A stretch of DNA of 50,512 nt from Gluconacetobacter johannae (GTDB lineage Bacteria > Pseudomonadota > Alphaproteobacteria > Acetobacterales > Acetobacteraceae): positions 1 through 50,512 of the forward strand of contig NZ_JABEQH010000024.1 of NCBI RefSeq assembly GCF_014174305.1. The letters are read 5' to 3'. Positions within the stretch are counted from its first letter, which is position 1, and each line of letters begins with the position of its first letter. Shown one piece after another: positions 17,563 to 26,563 of the stretch. The position numbers and the translations under genes are program-made. A model generated the notes under the pieces. That model was given only the letters and a program-made list of their open reading frames with translations. It was not told the DNA's origin and did no database searches.

Positions 17563-19830
17563 TTACAGCCCCACCGGAACGGACACCGAAAGGAAGAACC
17601 CGCGTCCCGCCTGGGTGTTGAACAGCGGCGTCTTGTCCGTCGCATAGCCGAAGAACAGATTGACCTTCTTGCTGTCGAGCAGGTTGGTGACGTTGGCCCG
17701 CACCTTGACCGGCGGCATCCAGCGGTTGACCTGATGGAGGGTATAGGCGAACGACAGATCCAGTTGGCTGAACGGGTCCAATCCCTGCTGCTGATTCGTG
17801 TCGCCGAACCGGCTGCCCACCCATTTTTCGACCAGCGAGGCATAGACCCCGTCACGTTCGTAGATGATGCCGCCGGCGGCGGTGGCGTCAGGCGCGTTGG
17901 CGACGCGCATCCCGGTCGATTTCACTTTCGCCTGGTTCAGGCTGCCATTGGCGAACAAGGTGAAACCCTGGCCCAGATAGACCGAGCCCTCGGCCTCGGC
18001 GCCGTAATAGTTCACGCCGCCCTGGTTGAAATACATCGTGTTCTGGCCGATCGCACGGCTGCCCACCATGTTGCTGAAATCGATGTAGTAGACGTCGCCC
18101 GACAGCGTGAAGCGGTGGCTCTGCCACGCGGTGCCGAGCTGGTAGTTCATGGTGTTTTCCGGGCTGACCTTGTTCAGCGACGGATCGCCGACATAGAAAT
18201 AGGCCAGGTCGGGCGCCAGGAAGCCGCGGGCCACCTGCAGGTAGGCCGACCAGTTCTTCGCCGCCATATAGTGGATGTTGATCGACGGCATCGGCGCCGC
18301 GTAGCTCTGGCTGTAATTCAGCGGCGTGCCCGTCTTCTGGTTGACCGGGGCCTGGATCGCACGGTTGAGGATATTGTACTTGAAGCCGGGCGAAACGGTC
18401 AGGCGCGGCGTGACATGGAAGGCGAGCTGGACATAGGGCTGCATGCTCAGGTTCTGATCGTGCATGAAGCGGTCAAGGGCAATCGGCTGGCCATTGGCCT
18501 TCAGGCCGGGCGGGTTCAATGCACCGCCCTGCGTCCAGTCGACCTCGTATTGCTGGCGCCCGTTGCTCTGGTGCTCGATCCACAGTCCGACCTGCACCTT
18601 CGCCAGGCCGAAGTCCCGATGCACGCCGAACATGTCGCCCCAGGCGCGATAATCGTTATGCATCCGCTGGCCCGGCACATCGTTGCCCTGCGGGCTGTAA
18701 TAGGTTGCGCTGTATTTCAGCGTGTTCGCCAGGTCGCCGTTCACGTCGGCGCCGTTGTCGCCATGATGCACGTAGGCGTAGGTATAGACCTTGTTGTCCA
18801 GCTCCCACCGATTGCCCAGGTCGGAATGAAGGCCGATATATTCGATATCCGTCTGAAGGTGATCGACGTTGAAATCCTGGTAGTTCTGGCTGTGCGGGTT
18901 GTTGGACAAGCCGTGATTGGGCCCGAATTCCGCAATCTGCTTCAGGGATGAACCCGGCGGCACGTTCTGCACGACACGGTTGTGCATCGCCAGGAAGGTC
19001 AGGGTCGTGGACGCGCCGACCGGCTGGACCCATTTCCCCATGAAATTGGCGCGATGCTGGTTGGAATAGGTCAGGTAGCCGTCGCTGTCCAACGCCTCGG
19101 CATCGAAGAAGAAGGCCCCGCCATTCAGCGCCTTCAGCCGGCCGCTGTCGAATTCGCCGCCATAATTGTTGGTGTTCCACGACCCCATGCTGCCGTATCC
19201 CTCGGCCGTCATGTGATCCAGCGGATTCTTCGTGGTGACGCCGATCGTGCCGCCGAAGGTCGCATAGCCGATCGTCGAGGCGTCGCCCGGCCCGCGATCC
19301 ACGTTCATGTCGCCCAGATCATGGGCCATGAAGTAATTCGTCGAATGGTGCGTGAAATTGTTGGTGTCGGCGAACGGGATGCCGTCCAGCGTCACATTGT
19401 ACTGCCCGTCCTGGAACCCGCGCAGCGACAGGCCCTGGCTTTCCGACAGGCCCGGCCCGTTCGAGGAAATCGACATGACACTGGGGGAGATCGCGGCGAT
19501 CGTGTCGTAATTGCCGCTGGGCGGGGTGTTGTTCTGGATATAATGCTGGCTGATGACCGATGTCGGCTGGAACGCCGTCAGCGGCGCCTTGGTCGGGGCC
19601 TGGAAGATCGCGGAATTGGTCTGCTGATGACCGATCGACGTGATCTGTTCACCCAAGTCCTGGCCCGCCGCCTTCTTCGCCGCGGGTGTCGCAGGCGGGG
19701 CCGCCGCGAAGGCGGATTGCCCGGCGAACAGCAGGCCGGCGCAGACCAGCGACGTCGATGCCAGCGCGCGCGCCATGTATCCGGCCGGGCTGGGAAACGA
19801 TACCCGACGATGAACACTGATGTTGGTCAT
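17563..19830 (-). CDS. TonB-dependent receptor
   Basis: The 755-residue protein has a long signal region (ARALASTSLVCAGLLFAGQ, then SAFAAAPPA). A plug with SVISQHYIQNNTPPSGNY, LSLRGFQDGQYNVTLDGIPF and the block GPGDASTIGYATFGGTIGV is followed by a barrel ending FFLSVSVPVGL. ATG at 19830 has GAGG upstream; a longer in-frame start at 19887 adds non-signal sequence. It heads a run of three same-strand genes (receptor, propeller, receptor). The terminus lacks the usual final aromatic residue, which is mildly unusual for a barrel. A 26-bp inverted repeat lies about 90 bp upstream of its start. The ligand is unknown. Confidence 0.88.
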   Translation of the reverse strand: MTNISVHRRVSFPSPAGYMARALASTSLVCAGLLFAGQSAFAAAPPATPAAKKAAGQDLGEQITSIGHQQTNSAIFQAPTKAPLTAFQPTSVISQHYIQNNTPPSGNYDTIAAISPSVMSISSNGPGLSESQGLSLRGFQDGQYNVTLDGIPFADTNNFTHHSTNYFMAHDLGDMNVDRGPGDASTIGYATFGGTIGVTTKNPLDHMTAEGYGSMGSWNTNNYGGEFDSGRLKALNGGAFFFDAEALDSDGYLTYSNQHRANFMGKWVQPVGASTTLTFLAMHNRVVQNVPPGSSLKQIAEFGPNHGLSNNPHSQNYQDFNVDHLQTDIEYIGLHSDLGNRWELDNKVYTYAYVHHGDNGADVNGDLANTLKYSATYYSPQGNDVPGQRMHNDYRAWGDMFGVHRDFGLAKVQVGLWIEHQSNGRQQYEVDWTQGGALNPPGLKANGQPIALDRFMHDQNLSMQPYVQLAFHVTPRLTVSPGFKYNILNRAIQAPVNQKTGTPLNYSQSYAAPMPSINIHYMAAKNWSAYLQVARGFLAPDLAYFYVGDPSLNKVSPENTMNYQLGTAWQSHRFTLSGDVYYIDFSNMVGSRAIGQNTMYFNQGGVNYYGAEAEGSVYLGQGFTLFANGSLNQAKVKSTGMRVANAPDATAAGGIIYERDGVYASLVEKWVGSRFGDTNQQQGLDPFSQLDLSFAYTLHQVNRWMPPVKVRANVTNLLDSKKVNLFFGYATDKTPLFNTQAGRGFFLSVSVPVGL

Positions 19831-19920
19831 GCAACCCTCGATATTTCTCGCCGTCCGCGGCGGAGCGGACCGTAGCGATCGCAACATTCGAGGGGGGTTC
19901 TATCACGAGTCCTCGGGCAT

Positions 19921-19946
19921 ATAAGTGAAGTTGACGTTCCACTTAT
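19921..19946. promoter_or_regulatory. Inverted repeat upstream of a TonB receptor, candidate operator
   Basis: ATAAGTG and CACTTAT are perfect inverted arms separated by 12 bases (AAGTTGACGTTC), itself partly symmetric. It sits 91-116 bp upstream of the receptor start codon in the 19831-20099 gap, which holds no gene. The arrangement looks like a regulator binding site. It is not a recognisable Fur box. Confidence 0.4.
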
Positions 19947-20099
19947 GTTACGGAAATATGATTATATGCCCTTCGTCTTGAAGATAATCCGCGCACACGG
20001 GGGCGAATGTCCCCATTCGCCACGTCCGCGCGCCCTGCTGCGGGGATACCGGCAAAAATGTAGCATAACCGACACATGACTATCCCGGACGGGGCCAGG

Positions 20100-20894
20100 T
20101 CAGTCGCGCAGGCGGTCCAGCCGCAGGCGCCCGCGCGCATCCGTCAGGCGCGCCGCCGTCAGCCCGGCGGACAGGGTGGCGCCGATCATGTTGCCGCTGA
20201 CGATCAGGCTCATGAGCACGATCTGGTATTTGGAGGCGTCCAGAGGGTTCATCCCGGCCAGGATCTGCCCGGTCATGATCCCGGGCAGCGTGATGACGCC
20301 GGCCGCCGCCATCTGGTTCAGGGTCGGGATCAGGGCGGTGCGGATGGCCTGGCGGATCAGGCCGTTCATGGCCTCGGCCCGGGTGGCGCCCAGGATGATC
20401 CGCGCCTCGATGGCCGTGCGTTCGCGCGCGACGGCCGACAGCAGCGTGTTCATCGACAGGCTGGTCGCGTTCATGACGTTGCCCAGCAGCAGCCCGGTCA
20501 TCGGGATGGCGATGCGCGCCTGGTACCAGGGATGTGGCTGCAACGCCGTCAGCAGCCCGACCAGCACGACGATCACCGTGCCGAAAATCGTGGCGAAGCC
20601 CCCGATCCCGAAATGCCATGACGGGGCCAGGCGCACCTGCTGGCGGGACCCGACCTCGTACGAGGCCGCCGCGAACATGAAGGCCAGGACCAGCAGCGTC
20701 AGCCACACCGACGATCTGCCGAACACGAACAGCAGGACGCTGCCGGTCAGCACCAGCTGGGCGGCCATCCGCACCGCCGCGATCGCCAGCGTGCGATGGA
20801 TATCCAGCGACAGCACGACGGACAGCAGCGCGCAGACGCCGATCAGGCCACCGGCCAGCAGCAGGTCGGACGTCGTCAGCAGGATCGGGTTCAT
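20100..20894 (-). CDS. fetB: FetB-like ABC transporter permease (UPF0014, iron export type)
   Basis: The 264-residue membrane protein has six to seven hydrophobic segments. It carries the family blocks LAIAAVRMAAQLVLTGSVL, ARIAIPMTGLLLGNVMNATS, LGATRAEAMNGLIRQAI and MAAAGVITLPGIMTGQILAG. In E. coli FetB works with the ATPase FetA in iron efflux and peroxide tolerance. ATG at 20894 overlaps the stop of the ATPase gene by four bases (ATGA). It is the last gene of a five-gene run that begins with an Fbp-like importer. The family call is firm; iron as substrate is by homology. Confidence 0.87.
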   Translation of the reverse strand: MNPILLTTSDLLLAGGLIGVCALLSVVLSLDIHRTLAIAAVRMAAQLVLTGSVLLFVFGRSSVWLTLLVLAFMFAAASYEVGSRQQVRLAPSWHFGIGGFATIFGTVIVVLVGLLTALQPHPWYQARIAIPMTGLLLGNVMNATSLSMNTLLSAVARERTAIEARIILGATRAEAMNGLIRQAIRTALIPTLNQMAAAGVITLPGIMTGQILAGMNPLDASKYQIVLMSLIVSGNMIGATLSAGLTAARLTDARGRLRLDRLRD

Positions 20895-21550
20895 GCCGCG
20901 TCCTCGGTGAAATGACCGGACATCATGTGGCGGCGGCGGTCCGCCATGCGGTCGGCCTGCGCCTGATCGTGCGAAACCAGGACGATCGCCACCCCCCTTG
21001 CCTTCAGGTGGCGCAGCAGGGCTTCGACCTTCAGGGTGGTCGCCGTGTCCAGCGCGGAACAGGGCTCGTCCAGCAACAGCACGCGCGGATCGGGCAGCAA
21101 CGCGCGGACCAGCGCCAGGCGCTGCCGCTCGCCGGTCGACAGGCGATGCACCGGGGTCCGCAACACGCCCTCGCGCAGGCCGACCTGCGCCAGCAGCGCA
21201 TGGGTCGCGGCGTCGTCGGGCAGATGGTCCAGCACGATGTCCGACCACCAGCCCGGTTCGGCGGGCAGGTACAGCACCTGCCGCCGCCACTGATGTGCCG
21301 GCATGTCGGCGCAGGCGACGCCATCCAGCGCGACGACACCCTGATGCGGGTCGAGGTCGGCGATCATCCGCAGCAGGACCGACTTGCCGGTGCCCGACAT
21401 GCCGGTGACGACCAGGCATTCCCCCGGCGGCACGTCGACATCGAACGGCCCGGCATGCGGGTTTCGCAGCCCCCGCACCGACAGGCCGGCGGGGGACAGG
21501 GGACGGGAAAGGGCTCGATCCGACACGCGGCTGTAACCACCTGAATCCAT
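20891..21550 (-). CDS. fetA: FetA-like ABC transporter ATP-binding protein
   Basis: The 219-residue ATPase has Walker A GMSGTGKSVLLR, signature LSTGERQRLALVRAL, Walker B VLLLDEPCSALD and the switch histidine in VLVSHDQAQ. Its short length and lone domain match FetA. The start is uncertain: ATG at 21550 lacks a clear Shine-Dalgarno sequence, and translation may depend on coupling from the gene 25 bp upstream. It pairs with the overlapping permease gene and probably drives efflux of iron or another small metal or compound. Confidence 0.85.
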   Translation of the reverse strand: MDSGGYSRVSDRALSRPLSPAGLSVRGLRNPHAGPFDVDVPPGECLVVTGMSGTGKSVLLRMIADLDPHQGVVALDGVACADMPAHQWRRQVLYLPAEPGWWSDIVLDHLPDDAATHALLAQVGLREGVLRTPVHRLSTGERQRLALVRALLPDPRVLLLDEPCSALDTATTLKVEALLRHLKARGVAIVLVSHDQAQADRMADRRRHMMSGHFTEDAA

Positions 21551-21575
21551 GCTGGGGAATTGTGTCACCGGCACA

Positions 21576-22670
21576 TCAGGAGACCGGCTGGGCGACGTCG
21601 GAAGCAGGATAGACGAAAAGATGCCGCCCATCGAATGCCAGGAACGACTGCTCCGGCGGGGATGCATCCTCGAGGCTGTAGACCGACCAGTCGAGGTGCG
21701 GAAGATGCCATAATGTCCGCCATCGCCCGGCCTCGAACGTCACGTCCATCCGGCGCGCGGCATGACCGTCGCTGGCCTGGGTGACGCCCTCGGGACGCAG
21801 ATAGGCCGTCGCCGGACCTTCCCGCCCCACGCCCATGGGCGTGACGGGCTGGAAGCGCTCGCCGTGGACGATGCCCCACTGGGCGTCGCGACGCGACAGA
21901 TGGACGGGAAACGCCCCCTCGGCCCCGGTCATGCGGGCGACACGGGGCGACAGGGGGCGGCTGTACAAACCATCGGGGGCGGCATCCTGGACGATGCGGC
22001 CGCCATCCAGCACCAGCACCCGGTCCGCCAGGCGCCAGACATCGACCGGATCATGCGTGACGAACAGGGCCGAACAGCCCGATCCGCGCACCAGCCGGCG
22101 GATCTGGTCGCGCATGCGGGCCCGGACCTCGACATCCAGGCCCGACAGGGGTTCGTCCAGCAGCAGCAGGTCCGGGCGCGCCGCCATCGCGCGCGCCAGC
22201 CCGATCCGTTGCTGCTGCCCGCCCGACAATTGCGCGGGATAGCGCGCTTCCAGCCCCTCCATCGCCACGTCGCGCAGCAGGGCGCGGGCACGCTCCGGCC
22301 GGTCGCGCCCCCGGCCGGGCATCGCCGCCATGATGTTTTCAAGGCAGGTCAGATGCGGCCACAGGGCATAATCCTGGAAGACCATGCCCAGGCCCCGCCG
22401 TTCCGGCGGGACGAATCGTCCCGTCGCACGGCACTCGACCCGATCGCCGCGCAGGGCGATGGTGCCGGTATCCGGCCGCTCCAGTCCGGCGATGGTGCGG
22501 ACCAGGGTCGTCTTGCCCGATCCCGATCCGCCCATCAGCAACACGAACTGGCCGCGCGGCACCTCCAGCGTGATGTCATGCAGGACGCGGTTGCGGCCGT
22601 GGGACTTTCCGACCCCGGCCATGGACAGGAGGGACCCGTCGGGGGGCGTGGCTTGATCGGGATATGTCAT
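21576..22670 (-). CDS. ABC transporter ATP-binding protein (FbpC/PotA type)
   Basis: The 364-residue ATPase is of the iron/polyamine/phosphonate importer class. It has Walker A GGSGSGKTTLVR, a Q-loop in GMVFQDYALWPHLT, signature LSGGQQQRIGLARAMAARP, Walker B LLLLDEPLSGLD and H-loop FVTHDPVDVW. A C-terminal TOBE-like regulatory domain follows (about residues 255-350). ATG at 22670 overlaps the upstream permease gene by four bases. It energises uptake by the two-module permease encoded just before it. The sequence cannot separate ferric iron from 2-aminoethylphosphonate or other FbpABC-like substrates. Confidence 0.87.
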   Translation of the reverse strand: MTYPDQATPPDGSLLSMAGVGKSHGRNRVLHDITLEVPRGQFVLLMGGSGSGKTTLVRTIAGLERPDTGTIALRGDRVECRATGRFVPPERRGLGMVFQDYALWPHLTCLENIMAAMPGRGRDRPERARALLRDVAMEGLEARYPAQLSGGQQQRIGLARAMAARPDLLLLDEPLSGLDVEVRARMRDQIRRLVRGSGCSALFVTHDPVDVWRLADRVLVLDGGRIVQDAAPDGLYSRPLSPRVARMTGAEGAFPVHLSRRDAQWGIVHGERFQPVTPMGVGREGPATAYLRPEGVTQASDGHAARRMDVTFEAGRWRTLWHLPHLDWSVYSLEDASPPEQSFLAFDGRHLFVYPASDVAQPVS

Positions 22671-24355
22671 CTCTCCGCAGTCCTCGCGATAGGGTGTTCG
22701 CAGGCCCCGTCCGGGTCCAGAAAACGCGGAACCAGCAACCGGGGCACCAGGACGGTCGCGGTCCCGACCACGGCCAGGCACGCCGCCATCGCGACCAGCG
22801 CCAGCCGGGCCTCGGCCCCGTAATGCAGGCTGTCATCCAAAGACAGCAGCCGCACGCCCAGCGGCGCGGCGCCGGCGGGGTACAGGATCTGGGACAAGGG
22901 CAGTTCGAAGAACAGCGTGACGAACACCATGCCCCATGCCCAGACCAGCGCGCGCAGCAGCAGCGGCGCATAGATCCCCTCCACCCGGCCGAGGGGCGAC
23001 ATGCCATGCACGCGCGCGGCCTCGCCCAGGCTGCGATGCAGGCGGGCGAACGGGGTGTCCAGAAACCGGATGGCGATCGGAAGATGGCTGGCGGCGTAGG
23101 CCATGATGAGCAGCGTCGCCGTCCCGTACAGCGGCAGCACCGCCCCGTTGAAGCCGATCACATACGCCGCCCCCAGGATCACGCCCGGCACGGCCATGTT
23201 GCCCACGGTCAGCCAGACCAGCAGCCGCGACATCAGCCGGCCCGACCCGTCCGGTCGCAGGCGCCCGCCCAGCACCACCGCCGCCAGCAGGACGGCCAGG
23301 ACCGACGCCACGAAGGCATAGCGCAGCGACAGCCCGATGCTGCGCCAATCCTCGGCGTCCATGGCCGGAACCGCGTGACCGGCCCCCTCGCCTGTCATGC
23401 CCTGCGCCAGCAGCGCCAGCGCGGGCACTGCGAAACCCGCCAGCATGATCCCACCCGTCAGCAGCCACGCCATCGCCCGCATCCCCCATCCGCAGGGACG
23501 CGGCGCATAGCGGCGCTGGCGGCCGCTGACGGTCGCGACCGACCGCCGGCCGAGCACGGCCTGCACGCCCAGCGCCGACACCGCCAGCAGCACCAGGTCC
23601 CAACTGAGGGCCGCGGCATGCGTGAAATCGACCGGCACGGTCGAAAGATCCTGATAGATGGCATAGATGACCAGCGGCATGTGCGCCTGCGCGCCCAGGG
23701 TGGCGGCAATGCCGAAATCCTGCGACGCGGCGACGAGCTGGACCATGAAGATGGTTCCCGCCACCGGCATCAGCAGGCGCAGCGTCAACCACAGCCGCCG
23801 CGCGGCCGAAGGCACGTGGACATGGAAGGCGGCGTCCATGTCCGCCCCCAGCGTGCTCCAGCCGGCGCGGGCGGTCATCGCGGAAAAGGCCAGCCCCTTG
23901 ACGGTCAGCAGGAAGACGATCCCGGCCTCGCCATAGAACAGGCGATCCGCGATCCCGGCACGCAGGATCGGCGCCGCCATCAGGATCTGCCAGCCCATGG
24001 TCAGCAGATAGCTGGGCATCAGGAACACGACCCACAGCGTCAGGCCCAGAAGCCGATTGCCCGCCCAGCGCCGCCGTTCCAGCAGGAAGCCCGCGGCCAG
24101 CCCCGGCGGAACCACCAGCAGCCCGGCCTCGGCGCTGAGCCGCACGGTGTTCCAGACGGCCTGCCAGGACACGCCGGGCGCGGGCTGGGACGCGCCCAGC
24201 GCCGTCAGCGGCGCCCATCCGGGGACCAGCGGCAGCAGCAGGAAGCGGACAAGCGGATAGACGAAGCACAGGACAAGCACGATAACGATCGCGCCCATCG
24301 ACACCCCCACCATGGAGATGCGGGTCGCGCCGGCAGGATGGGGGGCCCTGTTCAT
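22667..24355 (-). CDS. ABC transporter permease with two fused transport modules (FbpB type)
   Basis: The 562-residue inner-membrane protein has two binding-protein-dependent transport modules. The first (about residues 60-270) includes LTLRLLMPVAGTIFMVQLVA; the second (about 310-550) includes the EAA-like loop HRSLGEAARVHGMSPLGRVEG. Such fused permeases are typical of FbpB and of 2-aminoethylphosphonate importers. The start ATG at 24355 overlaps the stop of the binding-protein gene by four bases. It forms one transport unit with the genes on either side. Confidence 0.87.
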   Translation of the reverse strand: MNRAPHPAGATRISMVGVSMGAIVIVLVLCFVYPLVRFLLLPLVPGWAPLTALGASQPAPGVSWQAVWNTVRLSAEAGLLVVPPGLAAGFLLERRRWAGNRLLGLTLWVVFLMPSYLLTMGWQILMAAPILRAGIADRLFYGEAGIVFLLTVKGLAFSAMTARAGWSTLGADMDAAFHVHVPSAARRLWLTLRLLMPVAGTIFMVQLVAASQDFGIAATLGAQAHMPLVIYAIYQDLSTVPVDFTHAAALSWDLVLLAVSALGVQAVLGRRSVATVSGRQRRYAPRPCGWGMRAMAWLLTGGIMLAGFAVPALALLAQGMTGEGAGHAVPAMDAEDWRSIGLSLRYAFVASVLAVLLAAVVLGGRLRPDGSGRLMSRLLVWLTVGNMAVPGVILGAAYVIGFNGAVLPLYGTATLLIMAYAASHLPIAIRFLDTPFARLHRSLGEAARVHGMSPLGRVEGIYAPLLLRALVWAWGMVFVTLFFELPLSQILYPAGAAPLGVRLLSLDDSLHYGAEARLALVAMAACLAVVGTATVLVPRLLVPRFLDPDGACEHPIARTAER

Positions 24356-25350
24356 CGGACGATCGTCCGTTCGAACCAGGTCGTGACCTCGGCCTGGCGC
24401 AGGCCCCATGTCGTGGGGTCGGGATGGATCAGGCGCAGGGTCGCGATGTCGGGAAGGTCCGGCTGGGCCGGGGCGGTCGTCACGGGCCAGAACAGATGGT
24501 CATGCGACGACTGGTGCATCCGGATCGCCTGGATGTCGGGGCGCATGACGAAACGCAGGAACCCGGTCGCCACGCGCCGCCGGTCGGCGGGACGATCCGC
24601 GGCGACGGCCGCCACCGCCGGCAGGATGATGGCCGGGCGGGGAATGCGGACGGCATAACGCGAATCCTGCCGCGACAGGGTGATGGCGGCGGAGCTCTGC
24701 ACCAGCCCGACATCAATCCGGCCCGCGCGCAACGCCAGCAGGACCGACGGATTTGACGGCGCGACCAGCAGGCCCGCGGCCCCCATGCGCCGCAGCACGG
24801 CCTGCCCCGCCGGCCAGCCGCCGCCTTGTTCCATCATCCCCGCCAGCAGCGGATAGGCCGGTCCCGACAAGGCGGGGTTGGGCATGCCGACCCGTACGGC
24901 CGATAGGTCGCTCGGGCCGGGGGACGACGCCGGCCCGCGTCCGGTCCGGGACAGGAACACGCCGGCCAGGGTGAAGCTGGTGACGACATAGGCCCCATCG
25001 GCCGGCAGCAGGCCCCGCCCGACCGGCGTCCAGTCCAGGTCGGGGGTCAGGCCGCGCGCCAGCAGGCCGGACCGGTCCAGCGCCGCCGCCCCGCCATCGC
25101 CTTCGAACCAGAGCACATCCCAGCGCGGATGATGGGCCTCGGCCGACACGCGCGCCAGCAACCCGCCGGTGGACATGACGACGACCGTGGCGGGAATGCC
25201 CGTTTCGCGCGTAAAGGCCGACGCGACCGCCGGCGACGCCCCGACCGAACTGTAGATGACCAGTCCGGGCCGGCGCGCCCCCGACAGACCCGTCAGGCAC
25301 CACAGGACCAGCATTCCCAGCACCGCTGCCGCCACGCGCATGCGTATCAT
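24352..25350 (-). CDS. Extracellular solute-binding protein (FbpA-like)
   Basis: The 332-residue exported protein has a signal/anchor (MRVAAAVLGMLVLWCLTGLS). GLVIYSSVGASPAVASAFTR is the FbpA-type opening, followed by DVLWFEGDGGAAALDRSGLL, VGMPNPALSGPAYPLLAGMM and VLLALRAGRIDVGLVQSSAA. ATG at 25350 has AGAGGA upstream. It is the first gene of a five-gene operon. The iron-binding tyrosine pair of true FbpA (YY near the C-terminal half) is not evident, so the ligand may be something other than ferric ion, for example a phosphonate or an organic anion. Confidence 0.83.
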   Translation of the reverse strand: MIRMRVAAAVLGMLVLWCLTGLSGARRPGLVIYSSVGASPAVASAFTRETGIPATVVVMSTGGLLARVSAEAHHPRWDVLWFEGDGGAAALDRSGLLARGLTPDLDWTPVGRGLLPADGAYVVTSFTLAGVFLSRTGRGPASSPGPSDLSAVRVGMPNPALSGPAYPLLAGMMEQGGGWPAGQAVLRRMGAAGLLVAPSNPSVLLALRAGRIDVGLVQSSAAITLSRQDSRYAVRIPRPAIILPAVAAVAADRPADRRRVATGFLRFVMRPDIQAIRMHQSSHDHLFWPVTTAPAQPDLPDIATLRLIHPDPTTWGLRQAEVTTWFERTIVR

Positions 25351-25450
25351 GCGATTCCTCTGACCTGCCCCTTGGAAACGGGTCCACCGATCCGGCCCCG
25401 ACCTTTCGATCGGACCACCGAACTGTAGCCAACACAACGCGGGGGTTATA

Positions 25451-25465
25451 TGTCTGTCGCAGACA
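25451..25465. promoter_or_regulatory. Palindrome in the divergent promoter region of the ABC operon and RpiR gene
   Basis: TGTCTG-tcg-CAGACA is a perfect inverted repeat about 100 bp from each of the divergent start codons (25350 and 25570). Its place between a transporter operon and a regulator gene makes it a likely operator. Binding by the RpiR protein is inference. Confidence 0.45.
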
Positions 25466-25569
25466 CTACAGGATGAAGGTTTCATGAAGTTGCCCCACGC
25501 CGGGCGCGTGTCGCGGCGCGTCTGCTACATCGGGGCTGGCGACATGATGAATGCAAAGGTGAACACGAC

Positions 25570-26421
25570 ATGGAACGGGATCTGATCGCCGAAAGCCTGC
25601 ACCCCGATTCCGGCCTGTCCCAGACGGCGCAGCGGGTGGCGCGTTTCATCCACGCCAACCGCGCCCTGGCGCTGGCCAGTTCGGCCGCAGACCTGGCGCA
25701 GAGATTGGGCACATCGGACGCCACGGTGATCCGGTCGGTTCAGGCCATGGGTTTCGACAGCCTGTCCGACCTGCGCCGTACCCTGATCGCCAGCCTCAGC
25801 CAGGTGACGACGCCCGCATCCGCCCTGTGCCGCACGATGGAGGAAGTCGGCCCCGACCTGGATGACGCGGTATCCGCCATCCTGCGGACCAATGCCGATG
25901 CCATTCATGCGCTGCAGACCTCGACCACCCGCGCCCAGGTCGCCGCCGCCGTCCGGCACCTGCATCCCTGCACGCGGATCGCGATTTTCGGCATCGGTCC
26001 GTCCGGCGGACTGGCCGATTATGTCTGCCGCGTCCTGAACCGCAACGGCAGGACCAGCTTCGTGATCGGCACGACGGGGCGCGCCTTTGCCGACGACCTG
26101 GTCCAGTTGCGCCCGGGCGACGGCGTCGCCGTCATGGCGTACGGCACCCTGTATCGCGAGATCGCGGTCCTGTTCCAGGAGGCGACGAGACTATCCTTGC
26201 CGATCGTGCTGATTACCGACCGGATCAGCGAAGACGACGTGCCCCCCGCCACCGTCATCGTGTCGGCCATGCGTGGCAAGGAAGCACATGTCGCCCTGCA
26301 CGCGGCCACCGTCGCGGTCATGGAGGCCATCGCCTTCGCCCTGTCGATCGGCCATCGCGACGGGACGATCGAGGCGCTTGACCGCCTCAATCAGTTCCGA
26401 CGCGACCTGGAACGTTTCTGA
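25570..26421 (+). CDS. RpiR/MurR-family transcriptional regulator (HTH plus SIS domain)
   Basis: The 283-residue protein has an N-terminal RpiR helix-turn-helix (LSQTAQRVARFIHANRALAL, then SAADLAQRLGTSDATVIRSV, about residues 14-60). A SIS domain follows (about 120-260) with RIAIFGIGPSGGLADYVCRV, GTTGRAFADDLVQLRPGDGV and LPIVLITDRISED. SIS domains bind phosphosugars or similar ligands. ATG at 25570 has AAGGTG upstream. Divergence from the five-gene ABC operon suggests it controls that operon, possibly through the palindrome at 25451-25465. An imperfect hairpin of GGCGGCGG / CCGCCGCC follows the stop (26424-26461) and may end transcription. Confidence 0.88.
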   Translation: MERDLIAESLHPDSGLSQTAQRVARFIHANRALALASSAADLAQRLGTSDATVIRSVQAMGFDSLSDLRRTLIASLSQVTTPASALCRTMEEVGPDLDDAVSAILRTNADAIHALQTSTTRAQVAAAVRHLHPCTRIAIFGIGPSGGLADYVCRVLNRNGRTSFVIGTTGRAFADDLVQLRPGDGVAVMAYGTLYREIAVLFQEATRLSLPIVLITDRISEDDVPPATVIVSAMRGKEAHVALHAATVAVMEAIAFALSIGHRDGTIEALDRLNQFRRDLERF

Positions 26422-26563
26422 ACGCGGCGGCGGCACGTCAGCTCGTCCGGACCGCCGCCGCCAATCCGGCGATATCGAGCGCGATCACCCCGAGCCTGCC
26501 TTCCCTCGCCGCGTCACAGGGCCGGTCGAACCCGAAACGCAATGGCCGAACTGGCACACGCCT

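Noticed and set aside
22664-24658. 664-codon plus-strand frame over the fused permease
   Set aside because: Gln/Arg/His-rich composition typical of an antisense shadow of a membrane protein.
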